Positions 23,214 to 33,279 are shown, counted from the first letter of the stretch. The stretch is DNA of 41,383 nt from Oscillospiraceae bacterium (GCA_015064285.1 SVSN01000021.1:1-41383), one strand, 5' to 3'. Numbers and translations: made by a program. Notes: generated by a model not told the origin, from the sequence alone.

Positions 23214-24689
23214 TTACTGTTCCAGTGCCAGAATCTTGTCAGCAACGTCGTACAGTTCCTTGTCGGCGGACTGGTTTCTTGCTTCATAGAAGGAAGCGAA
23301 GCCCTGGTTGGTTCTCTGGAAGTCCAGCATAGCACAGCTCCAGCCGGTGAAGCTGCTGTATTCCTTACCGAAGTCGTAGAATACGCTGTCCAGAATGATT
23401 TCGATCATCTTGGCGGCGTCTTCGTCACGGGTACCCTTGTACATCAGGGTGTTGTCTACATATGCGGGCAGTACGTACAGTCTGCCGTAGTAGGACAGAG
23501 TGTCGGCAATGGCAGCAGAACGTTCGATATCGGTTGCGGATACAGGGAAGGAAACAACCAGACCGGTACCAACAGCGGTAAAGTCTTCCTGCAGTTCGTC
23601 ATACTTCGGAATCGGAACGATACCGTAGTCCAGGTCGTAGTCACGCAGGGCTACACATCTCTGGAGAGACTGCATAACGAATACACAGTTTTCGTATTCA
23701 GCAAACTGAACGTAGTCGGTCCAGCCGTCGGGTTCATAGAGGAAACCGTCGGAAGCGGTGAACCAGTCTTTCAGCTTGGTCAGGATTTCTTCGTTTCTTT
23801 CGGAACCGAAGTTAACCTTGATGTAGTTGTCTTCGGTCTTTTCAACGATCTTCAGGTAGTAGTAAGCCATATTGCAGACGGAGTGGCTGGCACCGTAGAT
23901 ACCGTATACGTCACCGCTTTCTACATCACGTACGCCGTTACCGTTCAGGTCCTGATAGAAGTCCTTGGTCATTTCGATCATGTTGTCCAGCAGCCATCTG
24001 TCTTCGTATACCATGGTATAGGGATTTTCCAGATCGTTGTTGGTAATCAGTTCCTTGTTGAAGAATACGGCTTCCAGAGAGTAGTTGGAGGCACAGATGT
24101 CACCCATCAGCAGGAATGCCTTGTCACCGATGGACAGTTCTTCGTAAGCGGACTTGTTCCACCAGGGAGAGTTCAGCGGATCGATGTAGGGCATCTTGGT
24201 TACATCGTAGTAGTAACCGTTGGCGGACAGATAAGTAGAGTTGTAGGTGTTGCCGGTGTAAATATCATACTCGTCGCTTCCGGACATGGCAGAGGTACGA
24301 ACCATATAACGGAAGTTATCGTTATCCCACTTGTTGATAACGGCGGTGATCTTTACGTTCAGCAGATCGCTGGTGGCCAGGTTACGGTTGTAGATGGCGT
24401 CGTTCAGAACTTCACCGGTCAGTTCTTCCGCAACGTGTTCCCAGTGATAACCGGAGTGCTGGAAGGAGTAGATGTGTGCTTCGTATCCGCCGTAGTCCAG
24501 ATCAGCAGGTACGGACAGAGGGGGCATGGTTTCTTCTTCGGTTTCGGTTTCGGTTTCGGTTTCGGCAGCGGTTTCATCCACCACAGTTTCGGGCGTGTCC
24601 GCTGTCTCTTTTTCTGCGGGTTCTGCGCCGCATGCCACCAGAGGCAGCGCGGTCAGGAGCGCCAGCAGAAGACAATGTAAACGTTTCAT
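23214..24689 (-). CDS. Extracellular sugar-binding lipoprotein, paralogue B
   Basis: The 491-residue lipoprotein has a signal peptide ending LVAC (Cys20), then an acidic repeat linker (alternating Thr-Glu, about 40-54) and a solute-binding body. It matches paralogue A along its length, including SPWWNKS (174-180) and the loop DLNGNGVRD (247-255) followed by DVYG. The ATG at 24689 follows AGGAGA. It lies downstream of the GH78 gene, with its own promoter between them, so it may deliver rhamnose-containing oligosaccharides to that enzyme; this is inference. No permease is nearby. Confidence 0.88.
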   Translation of the reverse strand: MKRLHCLLLALLTALPLVACGAEPAEKETADTPETVVDETAAETETETETEEETMPPLSVPADLDYGGYEAHIYSFQHSGYHWEHVAEELTGEVLNDAIYNRNLATSDLLNVKITAVINKWDNDNFRYMVRTSAMSGSDEYDIYTGNTYNSTYLSANGYYYDVTKMPYIDPLNSPWWNKSAYEELSIGDKAFLLMGDICASNYSLEAVFFNKELITNNDLENPYTMVYEDRWLLDNMIEMTKDFYQDLNGNGVRDVESGDVYGIYGASHSVCNMAYYYLKIVEKTEDNYIKVNFGSERNEEILTKLKDWFTASDGFLYEPDGWTDYVQFAEYENCVFVMQSLQRCVALRDYDLDYGIVPIPKYDELQEDFTAVGTGLVVSFPVSATDIERSAAIADTLSYYGRLYVLPAYVDNTLMYKGTRDEDAAKMIEIILDSVFYDFGKEYSSFTGWSCAMLDFQRTNQGFASFYEARNQSADKELYDVADKILALEQ

Positions 24690-24741
24690 ATCAGTCTCCT
24701 GTAAATTGAGTTGAAAATTACACAAATATGTGCCTGAGGCT

Positions 24742-24770
24742 ATTGTATCCGCAATATAAGGAAAAGTCAA
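24742..24770 (-). promoter_or_regulatory. Promoter of binding lipoprotein B
   Basis: Minus strand TTGACT (24765-24770), 17-base spacer, TACAAT (24742-24747). Confidence 0.8.
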
Positions 24771-24876
24771 TAGGTGTTTGTAAAATGCGCAGGATTGTCC
24801 ATATTTACCGCATAATTGTACAAACTGCCGGGGCGGGATCCCCACTTTTTTGCGGTGTGAATACTGCGGAAATGGT

Positions 24877-26973
24877 TTATTCTGCTTTGGCGCAGGCGGC
24901 GATGTATACGGCTGCCATGGAGGCAAAACCGTGGTTCAGGCTGCAGCCGAGATTGGAGTGTTCCCACAGGGTGCCGGTCATATCTGCCATGTTGGAGAAG
25001 AAGTCGCGGCATTCGGAAATAACCTGATCGTGATAGCCGAAATCGGTAAGCAGCTCCAGTCGGAGATAATTGCCTACGATGGCATTGGAAGGATATACAT
25101 CGGGATACACGGTTTTTGCGTCACGCTTGGGGCCGAAGGTGGTCAGCATCAGGTCGAACAGTTCCGGATAGGCTTCCCGGGAAGCTGTGCCGAAATAGAA
25201 GGCGTAATACTGGGTGGTTTCGGTGGTGTGACCGGTCTTGGACAGATTGCCTTCGCTGTCCCGGATGCCGTTGTCTTCGAAGAAAGTGCCGTTCCAGGCC
25301 AGGGTGCGGATCATTTCTTTCATCTGTGCGCTCTTATCGGCAAGAGCAGGGTCGTTGTACATTTCTGCCACGGCTTCCAGAGCGGCGGCCCAGATCATAT
25401 TGGAGGGATAGTTGACACCACGGATGTAGTCGGCATCGTTGCATTTGCTCCATTCAATGAAGACCCAGCTTTCCAGATTTTCCAACAGACCGAATTCGTT
25501 GTAGTATTTGGAGAAGAATTTTACCAGACCGTATACCTTTTCCCGGGAAGCTTCCAGCATGGCGGTGTCGCCGGTGCGCTTGACATAGTTGCGCAGTTCC
25601 AGGATGTACCACATGGTCCAGTTGGGGATGTATACATGGTCGTTATGGTCGGAGGGGTAGCACATGGGCAGCATATTTTCCGGCAGGAAGGGGGACTTGT
25701 GGGCCATGGCGTAGTTTTCCAGGAAGCTCTTTTCCACCAGATTGTTGCCGGTGAACAGGGCTTCGGCACGGGAAGAGAAGTAGCTGTCGCACAGCCAGCC
25801 GGCCCGTTCTCTGGAAGGACAGTCGGTCAGGATGTCCACAGCGTTCTGGGCAAAGGTGTTGACAGCGGCGGCCACGATCTTGTTCAGCTCGGCGTCCTTG
25901 TAATCATACCTGTAATCTGCCGCGTCGGGGTTTTCGTACAGTACCATACCGAAGTCGGATACTTCCGCTTCTCCCTCGGTGATTACCACATTGGCAAACC
26001 GGGTGGCGTTGGCTTCCATGGAGATACAGGTATATTCGCCGGGAGCAAAGGTGTACTTCAGGACATTGCAGCAGGTGTTGCGGAAGGGAGAAACTTCGCG
26101 GTAGGTTCCCTTGTCCACCATCACTTCATCAAAGAGGATGTACAGGCTGGTACGGGCGGCTGCTTTCACCCGGAAGGTGAAGAAACCGGTAACGGTACGG
26201 GCGAAGTCGTAGATCTGGTACATCATGGGGCCGATTACATCTGCTTTGCCGTCTGCAATGGCTTCATAGGTGAACTTGCTGGCTTCTTCGCCGGAGTCTT
26301 CTTCCAGTTCGGCAGGGAAGAAACCCTTGAACTGATCGTTGTCCACATTGTAGGCACGGTCTCGCCAGGGGGCGGCGTTTTCATCGATGGATACCTTGCC
26401 GTATTCCACCAGCGTGCGGGCTTCCCAGGTGTCCAGCTTGGGATAGTGTACATACCGGGGCAGCAGCTTGTTCATGGCCACTTCTTCCGTTTCAACGGGA
26501 ACACGGCCTGCTGCGTCGCCTGCATAGAAAGCAGCCGGGTCAGAGGTGAGATGGTAGATTTCGGTAAAGGTTCTCTGGAAGCTGAAACGGCGTACTTTCT
26601 GTACCCGTTCGGTCATGCGGTAGGCAGTGAAGTCGGAGGCTTGTGCAATCAGCCTGCCGTTTTCACAGATTTCCGCAGCGAAAAACGGTGCTTCTTCCAC
26701 TACATAAAAGCTGTTGACATTGGCGGAGTGTACGTCGATGGACAGGGTGATGTGCTGACCGGCCCAGGGGGAAAGGTCATATTCGTCCAGACGGGAGTAA
26801 CCGTGGGCGGCTCTGGCGGGGCCGTATCCGATCAGCTTGCCGCCTGCAAACAGCCGGTACAGGTTGGAAGCTGCCAGGGAGAGTTTGGTTCCGGCAGCGG
26901 GGGTCAGCGAATACTGAAATGTCAGGGTGATGTTGCGGGCGTCAAGAAGCCCCTTTGCCCAAATGGATTTCAT
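24877..26973 (-). CDS. GH78 alpha-L-rhamnosidase-like glycoside hydrolase
   Basis: The 698-residue protein has N-terminal beta-sandwich domains (about 1-350) and a C-terminal (alpha/alpha)6 barrel (about 360-660). The GH78 signature TDCPSRERAGW lies at 383-393, with Glu389 in the expected region of the catalytic acid, and the barrel ends with TLWEH...NHG (Trp670, Glu671, His681). GH78 enzymes remove terminal alpha-L-rhamnose by inversion. No signal peptide is visible, so it works on imported oligosaccharides. GAGG precedes the ATG. It is divergent from a GH95 gene and shares a regulatory region with it. Confidence 0.88.
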   Translation of the reverse strand: MKSIWAKGLLDARNITLTFQYSLTPAAGTKLSLAASNLYRLFAGGKLIGYGPARAAHGYSRLDEYDLSPWAGQHITLSIDVHSANVNSFYVVEEAPFFAAEICENGRLIAQASDFTAYRMTERVQKVRRFSFQRTFTEIYHLTSDPAAFYAGDAAGRVPVETEEVAMNKLLPRYVHYPKLDTWEARTLVEYGKVSIDENAAPWRDRAYNVDNDQFKGFFPAELEEDSGEEASKFTYEAIADGKADVIGPMMYQIYDFARTVTGFFTFRVKAAARTSLYILFDEVMVDKGTYREVSPFRNTCCNVLKYTFAPGEYTCISMEANATRFANVVITEGEAEVSDFGMVLYENPDAADYRYDYKDAELNKIVAAAVNTFAQNAVDILTDCPSRERAGWLCDSYFSSRAEALFTGNNLVEKSFLENYAMAHKSPFLPENMLPMCYPSDHNDHVYIPNWTMWYILELRNYVKRTGDTAMLEASREKVYGLVKFFSKYYNEFGLLENLESWVFIEWSKCNDADYIRGVNYPSNMIWAAALEAVAEMYNDPALADKSAQMKEMIRTLAWNGTFFEDNGIRDSEGNLSKTGHTTETTQYYAFYFGTASREAYPELFDLMLTTFGPKRDAKTVYPDVYPSNAIVGNYLRLELLTDFGYHDQVISECRDFFSNMADMTGTLWEHSNLGCSLNHGFASMAAVYIAACAKAE

Positions 26974-27015
26974 AAAAAGTACCTCGTGTTTTCAGTTGAA
27001 ATAACAGTTATAGAC

Positions 27016-27044
27016 ATCATACCAAAATCCGGCGGGAAAATCAA
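27016..27044 (-). promoter_or_regulatory. Promoter of the GH78 gene
   Basis: Minus strand TTGATT (27039-27044), 17-base spacer, TATGAT (27016-27021). The leader to the ATG is about 35 bases. Confidence 0.75.
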
Positions 27045-27050
27045 GAGGAT

Positions 27051-27074
27051 GTGTGAAAAAAACGTTGTTCACAC
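27051..27074. promoter_or_regulatory. Operator-like inverted repeat between GH78 and GH95
   Basis: GTGTGAA (27051-27057) and TTCACAC (27068-27074) are a perfect inverted repeat with a 10-base centre, located between the two divergent promoters. It is well placed for one dimeric regulator to control both genes. Confidence 0.55.
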
Positions 27075-27104
27075 AAATATCACGGTTTGCCTCCATTTCT
27101 TCTC

Positions 27105-27139
27105 TTGAAATTTACGGGGATATGTGGTACTATATAGTA
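27105..27139 (+). promoter_or_regulatory. Promoter and palindrome of the GH95 gene
   Basis: TTGAAA (27105-27110), 17-base spacer, TACTAT (27128-27133). The -10 is the left half of a perfect 12-base palindrome TACTATATAGTA (27128-27139). Confidence 0.6.
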
Positions 27140-27182
27140 TTATATAAATTGGGAAACAAAAACGGAAAAGGAGTCTACCATT

Positions 27183-29501
27183 ATGGAACTGTACTATACT
27201 TCTCCTGCTTCCAAGTGGGTGGAAGGGCTGCCCATCGGAAACGGCAGGCTGGGCGCTGTTGTATACGGTGATCCGCTGCATGAAACCATTCAGCTGAACG
27301 AAGAAAGCCTGTGGACCGGGTATTACGATCCCTATGCGGATAACCCGGAATGTGCGCCCATGCTGGAAGAGATCCGTAAAGCGATTTTTTCCGGAGATTA
27401 CGTGAAAGGTGAAGAACTGACCAATACCTATATGATCTGCCGCGGAAAGGGCTCCAATATCTGGGATGGCGGCTATGTGCCATACGGAACCTACCAGACC
27501 GCCGGAGAACTGCATATTGATTTTGCGTATGGTTCCGATGAAATTGGGGAATACAGCCGGAATCTGGATCTGGTAAGCGGTCTGGCGTCTGTACGGTTCA
27601 CAGCGGGCGGTGTTCCCGTGAAGGGATATGTGTTTTCTTCTTTTGCTGCCGGTGTGACGGTTTGCTATTATGCCAGTGACAAGCCTTTTACGGCTGCCTG
27701 CCGGCTGACCAGAGAACGGACGTCTGCTTCTGCTAACGTAACTATGGGAACCATCTCCCTGATGGGAATGTTCCCGGATCATGGCGGGGACGGGGACGGA
27801 ATTGCCTATGCTACCGTAGCCAGACTGTATCCGGAAGGCGGTACGCTGGAGGCTGACGGCAGTACACTGATTGCCCGGGATGTTACGGCCCTGGCCATTG
27901 TGCTGGACACCGAGACTACCTATGAGCCTCCGGAACCGGATACCGGGGTGGTGCTGTGCCGGGATCCTGCCGTGCCGTATGCTGCCTGCCTGGACAAACT
28001 GGTGAAAAATCCCATCCGGGGAACGGCAGACGTGGAAGATATGTTCTCCGAGAGCGCCCATATTCTGGCCGGGTTCATGAACCGTGTGCAGTTGGATCTG
28101 GACGGAAAAGATCCTGCGCGGAAGGTGCTGACCACGGACGAGCGGATCCGCCGGATGCAGCAGGGGGAAAGTGATACCGGGCTGCTGATTACATATTTTG
28201 CTTTCGGACGGTATCTGCTGGTTTCCTCTTCCTATAACTGCAGACTGCCTGCTAACCTGCAGGGGGTATGGGCGGATACCTATATCACACCCTGGAGCGG
28301 GGATTACCATATCAATATCAACCTGCAGATGAATTACTGGCTGTCGGAAACCTGCGGGCTGGGCGAAATGAACAAACCCTATTTTGAGTATATCCGTTTC
28401 CTGGCTGCCCACGGAGAACGTACAGCCCGGATCCAGTACGGGGCGGACGGCTGGTGTGCCCATACCAGTACCTCTCCCTGGGGCTTTACCGCACCCGGTC
28501 AGAACGCATCCTGGGGATCCTTTATGGCTGCCGGTGCCTGGTGCTGTACCCATATCTGGGAACGGTATGCTTTCTCCGGCGATAAGACCGTGCTGGAAGA
28601 GTATATTGATATCATGCTGGGGGCCGCCAGATTCTTCCTGGATTTCCTGGTGGAAGACCCCCGCACCGGCTATCTGGTGACCTGTCCCTCCAACTCTCCC
28701 GAAAACCATTTCTATGACCCCGTTACCGGAAAAGAATGTGCGATCTGTGCAGGCCCTTCCATGGACAACGAAATCATCAGAGATCTGTTTACCCAGACGG
28801 CGGAAGCAATGGAAATTCTGGGCAGAGGCGAAGAAGACATCTGCGGAGAAATGCGCCGGGCCTGTGCCAAGCTGCCCCCCATACAGATCGGCAGACACGG
28901 TCAGATCATGGAATGGAACGAAGATTTCGAAGAGACCGAACCGGGTCACAGACATACCTCCCATCTGTATGCGCTGCATCCCTCGGCACAGATTACCGAG
29001 AGCACACCGGAACTGCTGAAAGCCGCAGGCGTTACCCTGGAGAGAAGACTGGCAGCCGGCGGCGGTCATACGGGTTGGAGCCGAGCGTGGATTCTGAACT
29101 TTTACGCCAGACTGGGACAGGGAGACAAGTGCCTGGAAAACCTGAATGCGCTGCTTGCCAAGTGTACGCTGCCCAATATGTTTGATAACCATCCGCCTTT
29201 CCAGATCGACGGGAACTTCGGCGGTGCTGCCGGGATTGCCGAAATGCTGCTGGCAAGCCATGACGGAAAGATCGTACTGCTGCCTGCGCTGCCTTCCGAT
29301 CCCGCATGGGCTTCCGGGAAGGTGACCGGGCTTTGTGCCAGAGGCGGATTCCGGGTAGACATGATCTGGAAGGACGGCCGGGTAGTGCGTTTTACCCTCC
29401 ATTCCACATACGGCGGCCCCGTAACCGTACGGGTGCACGGGAAAGATCATGTGTACCGCACGGAAGCCGGCCGGGATCTGGTGTGCGAACTGCTGGTATG
29501 A
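27183..29501 (+). CDS. GH95 alpha-L-fucosidase/alpha-L-galactosidase-like enzyme
   Basis: The 772-residue protein is a full-length GH95 catalytic region: an N-terminal beta domain (about 1-260; [24 protein letters not shown]), a linker, the (alpha/alpha)6 barrel (about 290-690) and a C-terminal beta domain. Catalytic residues by comparison with bifidobacterial AfcA are Asn378 and Asn380 ([11 protein letters not shown]), Glu577 (IMEWNED) and Asp676 (QIDGNFGG). GH95 inverts and releases alpha-1,2-L-fucose or, in plant-directed members, L-galactose. No signal peptide. AAGGAG precedes the ATG by 9 bases. Its stop overlaps the next start as ATGA. Confidence 0.93.
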   Translation: MELYYTSPASKWVEGLPIGNGRLGAVVYGDPLHETIQLNEESLWTGYYDPYADNPECAPMLEEIRKAIFSGDYVKGEELTNTYMICRGKGSNIWDGGYVPYGTYQTAGELHIDFAYGSDEIGEYSRNLDLVSGLASVRFTAGGVPVKGYVFSSFAAGVTVCYYASDKPFTAACRLTRERTSASANVTMGTISLMGMFPDHGGDGDGIAYATVARLYPEGGTLEADGSTLIARDVTALAIVLDTETTYEPPEPDTGVVLCRDPAVPYAACLDKLVKNPIRGTADVEDMFSESAHILAGFMNRVQLDLDGKDPARKVLTTDERIRRMQQGESDTGLLITYFAFGRYLLVSSSYNCRLPANLQGVWADTYITPWSGDYHININLQMNYWLSETCGLGEMNKPYFEYIRFLAAHGERTARIQYGADGWCAHTSTSPWGFTAPGQNASWGSFMAAGAWCCTHIWERYAFSGDKTVLEEYIDIMLGAARFFLDFLVEDPRTGYLVTCPSNSPENHFYDPVTGKECAICAGPSMDNEIIRDLFTQTAEAMEILGRGEEDICGEMRRACAKLPPIQIGRHGQIMEWNEDFEETEPGHRHTSHLYALHPSAQITESTPELLKAAGVTLERRLAAGGGHTGWSRAWILNFYARLGQGDKCLENLNALLAKCTLPNMFDNHPPFQIDGNFGGAAGIAEMLLASHDGKIVLLPALPSDPAWASGKVTGLCARGGFRVDMIWKDGRVVRFTLHSTYGGPVTVRVHGKDHVYRTEAGRDLVCELLV

Positions 29502-29743
29502 TGAGAATGGGCAAATACGGAGAAAAAATGCTCTTTGCAGCCGGAATCCCGGAGATGCTGACGGTTCCGGTATGGGCCGGGGGATATCATCCGCTGCCGG
29601 ATGCAGGGGCGTCTGCCTTTCCGGAAAGCGATGGGAACGCCGGTGTAGTGGCTCTGGTGATATTCGGGGTGGTATTTGCCGTGGGTATTGTCCGGATTGC
29701 TGCCGGAAAATGGCGTGACCGGGGAGACGGCGACAAAGGCTGA
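29498..29743 (+). CDS. Small single-span membrane protein, unknown
   Basis: An 81-residue frame starts at the ATG that overlaps the GH95 stop (ATGA), so translation would be coupled. Residues about 49-68 ([20 protein letters not shown]) form one transmembrane helix followed by a basic tail ([11 protein letters not shown]). The N-terminal part is Gly/Pro-rich without a clear signal. No family is recognised. It precedes a large membrane-anchored secreted protein and may be its partner. Confidence 0.5.
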   Translation: MMRMGKYGEKMLFAAGIPEMLTVPVWAGGYHPLPDAGASAFPESDGNAGVVALVIFGVVFAVGIVRIAAGKWRDRGDGDKG

Positions 29744-29788
29744 TCTTCCCCTGAACAGAAATTTTACGCAGAAAGGACGGTGTGTTCC

Positions 29789-32700
29789 GTGAAACGAAAT
29801 TTCCTGCGGGGTTTTTGGCTCCCGGTGTTTTTGCTGACCATGCTGTCCTTGCTGGTTCTGCCTGCCGGAGCGGAACAGACGGAATGGCTTTTTGAAAGCG
29901 CGTACGTGCTGGACAGTCTGGAGTCCGGAGATCTGGAGAAGTATCTGACCGATCCTCTGGATGATTTTTCGGGACACTGGGAATTTGCGGGAGATGCGGA
30001 GAATCCGGGGAAAAGCAGCCTCGGCAACCTGGCGGTTCTGTATACGGACGATGTATCCCGTGAAAACGGCTATATGGAATTCCAGTATCTGGATGGTACC
30101 AACCTGAGCAGGGCCACGTCTCTGGCGTTCGGGATATCCATCCAGGACCGTACGGAGCATACCGGAGTGCCGGGGGAAACGATGCCTGCCGGAGTCTACC
30201 GTGTGGATGTGATCACTGTCTGCGGCGGACAGGAAGAAACCAGAACGGTGTATCTGGAAGGAAACCGCTGGTATATTGTGTACAGCGAACTGCCCCGCAC
30301 CGTACAGCACAGGGAAGTGGCTTCGGTGACGATCCGGGTGGAATACGAGGCGGATACGGTGCCGGTCCAGCTGCAGATGACATCCCTGTGTGCGTCCGAT
30401 AAAGACTGTACAGTGGTTTCCCGGTTTTATTCCGAAACGGTGGAAGCGGTTCTGGGCGAAGTAACGGCAGAACCGGATTGCCTGACGCTGCGGCCGGACC
30501 AGGGCGGTGCCGTGCATCTGCAGGCGGATATGGTGATGCCCGGGTATGTGAACGGTGCTTCCGGCTGGTATATGGCTGTACAGGCATCCGGAACGGTACA
30601 GGGCGGTGAGATTTCCGTAGGCGTGAACTATTCCAGAGATGCCACAGCCGCAGAGGCATGGTTCTATACCGCCGCGCTGGAAACAGTGGCCGGAACCCAT
30701 ACATATCTGTTTCCTCTGCCAGAGCCGGATAGCGTTTCTCTGCCCGGCGGCTATACGGATCAGACGGTACCGGTACCGGAGGCATATCAGCTTTCTTTTC
30801 AGAATGTGACCGGAGACGGCCAGGCATCGTTCCGGGTGGAGCAGGTGACCTGTATCCCCGTATTCTTTCCCCACTGGCAGAACAGCGGACTTGGCAGTAT
30901 GGCCGGCGGTGTGGTTCGTGACGGGGAAATTGTCTGGGAAGGCAAACTGACGCGGCAGGCGGTCATTGACTATATTGACGCGGAAATTGCGCTGATGGCA
31001 GTCCCCCTGTGGGATCGGTATAACTATGATGCGGCGGTGGAACTGGCCGGAATGCCGGTTTCCAACAGTTTCCGGTTTGTCATGCCGGTTTCTGCGATGG
31101 AAACCTATGGAGCCGGATGGCTGTTTTATGCGGCGATCCGGGAGGAGAAAGCCACACAGGATCCGGAAATCCAGTCTGTGGTCATGTATACGCCGGTGAC
31201 CTGCCCGGAAATGCTGTCCGGTACGGCGCCGGATGCCTGCAATCTGTCTTTGTTCGGATTCCATGCCGCCAATGCCATCGGTGTGTATGAATCCAATGTG
31301 TCCCATGTGACCGTGGATGTGATGCTGGATCAGCTGATTGCGGAAACGGGAAGCCTGGTGACATTCGGCGGGCAGACTTTTGCGCTGTCCCAGACCTATC
31401 TGGCGGCGCTGGACAGGGAAGTACTGTTTTACAGTGATGCCGGTCTGGAGGTAAGTCTTCGTCTGCTTTCGGCAAAACCGTATGCCTGGACGGAGATAAA
31501 AGCGGAAAACTATCTTCCCCTGGCGGAAACGGAGGAAGATCTGTACCGGTTTGCGGCAGCTCTGTCCGCACTGTGCAGACGATATCCCTCCGTGGCTTCC
31601 ATTACGCTGGGGAAAGGGATTAACTGTGAAAAATATACCGGTCTTTCTGTGGAGGAACCGGAAGAACTTATGGAACGCATTGCGGCACTGGCTGCGCTGA
31701 CCTATCAGACCGCCAGACTGCTCATACCGGACATCTACGTGGTGCTCCCCTTTTCGGACGGACACGTGTACAGGAGTGAAAAAACGCTGCCGGATCACGG
31801 ACAGATTCTGGATCCCGAACACGGGGTGATTCTGCTGGCTGCCGCGATGGAACGGCTGGGAGAAGTGCCCTGGGTGGCTTCCTGGCGGTTCGAAGATGAC
31901 AGGGAGGCACCGGAAGCGGCTTCTGTACCGGCACGGTGGCGGCATGTGCTGCAGCGGCTGGATCTGCCTGTGTTTGATGATTTTCTGTATCGTTGGGAAC
32001 CGGAAGGCTGTCTGACCGGCGAACCGATGCCGTATGACATTGCAGAGCGGTATGAGACCCTTTGCCGGATACTGGCGGAGTCCGATCCGCGGGCGGTGAT
32101 TCTGTCCTTTGCCCGGATTGCGGATCATGTGAGTCAGACCATGTATGCGGCGGTAACGGATCTGCCGGATCCTACCGGTAACCAGACCGCCGGACGGAAG
32201 GTGCAGAAATTCAGCGGTACGCTGCAGAACGGCGGCAGTACGGCGGAGAATTACCGTACGGTTGTTACCATGTGGGATTTTACCACTGCCTATGATACAG
32301 CCGGATTTGTGGCGGGCGGCGGCATTGACGGTCTGTACACGACCTGCAGCCGGCTGTTTGATCCGGTTACCGGAACGCCCTATTCCCGTGTACTGCGCAG
32401 TGATCTGCCCATAGCACCGTATGAAGGCAGTACGTCCGGTCTGTCCGGCGGGATCCTGCTGCGGAACTTCGAGGGTATGATGGATTTGTCCAAGGTGGAT
32501 TGTCTGCAGTTTACCTTTGTTTTGTCCGGGCAGGAAACCAGCGTGACCCCGCCGACAGTTGCGTTTCTGATCGGTGCGGAAGACTGGCGTGCGGAATATC
32601 ATGTGACCGGTGTGCTGGACGGGGCCGTGATGACGGCGGTCTGTGATCTGCGGGAATATGAGAACGCTGCCAGAACCGGATACATCGGCGTCATGCTGTA

Positions 32701-32935
32701 CGGCGAAACCGGTCTGACCTTTGACCTTTCTTCCGTGCAGGCCTGCAGCAACAGTGCCGGGGAAGAGGAGATCCTGACGCTTCTGACGCCGGAAACGGTA
32801 ACAGACAGCGGTTCTCCCTATGCCACGGAAATATTTTATATCTTTGTTCTGCTGGCGGTGACTACGATCTTTGTCAGCGTACTGCTGTTCCGACGGGAAC
32901 GGGAGGAGGACGAATATGACGGGAAACGGAAATAA
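29789..32935 (+). CDS. Large secreted protein with C-terminal membrane anchor, unknown
   Basis: The 1048-residue protein has a signal peptide (MKRNFLRGFWLPVFLLTMLS, cleavage probably after LPAGA) and a C-terminal transmembrane helix (about 1013-1034) with a charged cytoplasmic tail, so most of it lies outside the cell. Residues about 60-330 look like beta-sandwich, carbohydrate-binding-like domains. About 480-740 alternate hydrophobic strands and helices in a way that suggests a TIM barrel (VASITLGKG, DIYVVLPFSDG, WVASWRFEDD). Another beta-sandwich follows (about 800-980). I do not recognise a family, and no catalytic residues can be named. GTG at 29789 is chosen because AAAGGA is about 11 bases upstream; a GTG at 29780 is too close. 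Confidence 0.72.
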   Translation: MKRNFLRGFWLPVFLLTMLSLLVLPAGAEQTEWLFESAYVLDSLESGDLEKYLTDPLDDFSGHWEFAGDAENPGKSSLGNLAVLYTDDVSRENGYMEFQYLDGTNLSRATSLAFGISIQDRTEHTGVPGETMPAGVYRVDVITVCGGQEETRTVYLEGNRWYIVYSELPRTVQHREVASVTIRVEYEADTVPVQLQMTSLCASDKDCTVVSRFYSETVEAVLGEVTAEPDCLTLRPDQGGAVHLQADMVMPGYVNGASGWYMAVQASGTVQGGEISVGVNYSRDATAAEAWFYTAALETVAGTHTYLFPLPEPDSVSLPGGYTDQTVPVPEAYQLSFQNVTGDGQASFRVEQVTCIPVFFPHWQNSGLGSMAGGVVRDGEIVWEGKLTRQAVIDYIDAEIALMAVPLWDRYNYDAAVELAGMPVSNSFRFVMPVSAMETYGAGWLFYAAIREEKATQDPEIQSVVMYTPVTCPEMLSGTAPDACNLSLFGFHAANAIGVYESNVSHVTVDVMLDQLIAETGSLVTFGGQTFALSQTYLAALDREVLFYSDAGLEVSLRLLSAKPYAWTEIKAENYLPLAETEEDLYRFAAALSALCRRYPSVASITLGKGINCEKYTGLSVEEPEELMERIAALAALTYQTARLLIPDIYVVLPFSDGHVYRSEKTLPDHGQILDPEHGVILLAAAMERLGEVPWVASWRFEDDREAPEAASVPARWRHVLQRLDLPVFDDFLYRWEPEGCLTGEPMPYDIAERYETLCRILAESDPRAVILSFARIADHVSQTMYAAVTDLPDPTGNQTAGRKVQKFSGTLQNGGSTAENYRTVVTMWDFTTAYDTAGFVAGGGIDGLYTTCSRLFDPVTGTPYSRVLRSDLPIAPYEGSTSGLSGGILLRNFEGMMDLSKVDCLQFTFVLSGQETSVTPPTVAFLIGAEDWRAEYHVTGVLDGAVMTAVCDLREYENAARTGYIGVMLYGETGLTFDLSSVQACSNSAGEEEILTLLTPETVTDSGSPYATEIFYIFVLLAVTTIFVSVLLFRREREEDEYDGKRK

Positions 32936-33212
32936 CAGACAGCCGGCTCCTGTGTTTACACGGTACAGAGCGGCGGAATGTATCGTCTGCCTGGCGGTGG
33001 TGCTGTTTGGGGTGCTGTATCTCCGTACGGAACTGATCCCGCTGCAGGTGGTACTGCCGGTGTTTCTGGCGGCGTTTATTGCGATCCCCGTGCTGCGCTG
33101 GCTGGACGAAAAGAAACGGGGAACCCGTGGTCTTGCCCTGGGGCTGTCTGTGGGGATTGCCATGCTGCCGGCAGTGGTAGTATTGGCGGCTGTTGTCGTA
33201 TATTTTCTGTAA
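32916..33212 (+). CDS. Small three-helix membrane protein, unknown
   Basis: The 98-residue protein overlaps the end of the large secreted protein by 20 bases and has GGAGGA upstream of its ATG. Three hydrophobic helices lie at about 20-37, 42-60 and 74-98, with a charged loop between the second and third (DEKKRGTR). No family is recognised. The tight overlap suggests it works with the upstream protein in the membrane. Confidence 0.65.
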   Translation: MTGNGNNRQPAPVFTRYRAAECIVCLAVVLFGVLYLRTELIPLQVVLPVFLAAFIAIPVLRWLDEKKRGTRGLALGLSVGIAMLPAVVVLAAVVVYFL

Positions 33213-33279
33213 CGGAACTGCCGGAGGTACATTCCCGGCAGAACGGAGACAAGTTTGAAGCATTGAGGTAATATTGGCC

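Noticed and set aside
24690-24876. A terminator after GH78
   Set aside because: GGGATCCC and some short pairings occur near 24835-24850, but I could not draw a stable stem followed by a T run on the minus strand.
24850-27108. A 752-codon plus-strand open frame opposite GH78
   Set aside because: GH78 on the minus strand has clear catalytic motifs. The plus frame is Gly/Val/His-rich shadow.
27069-29450. A 793-codon minus-strand open frame opposite GH95
   Set aside because: GH95 catalytic residues are all present on the plus strand; the minus frame shows no domain.
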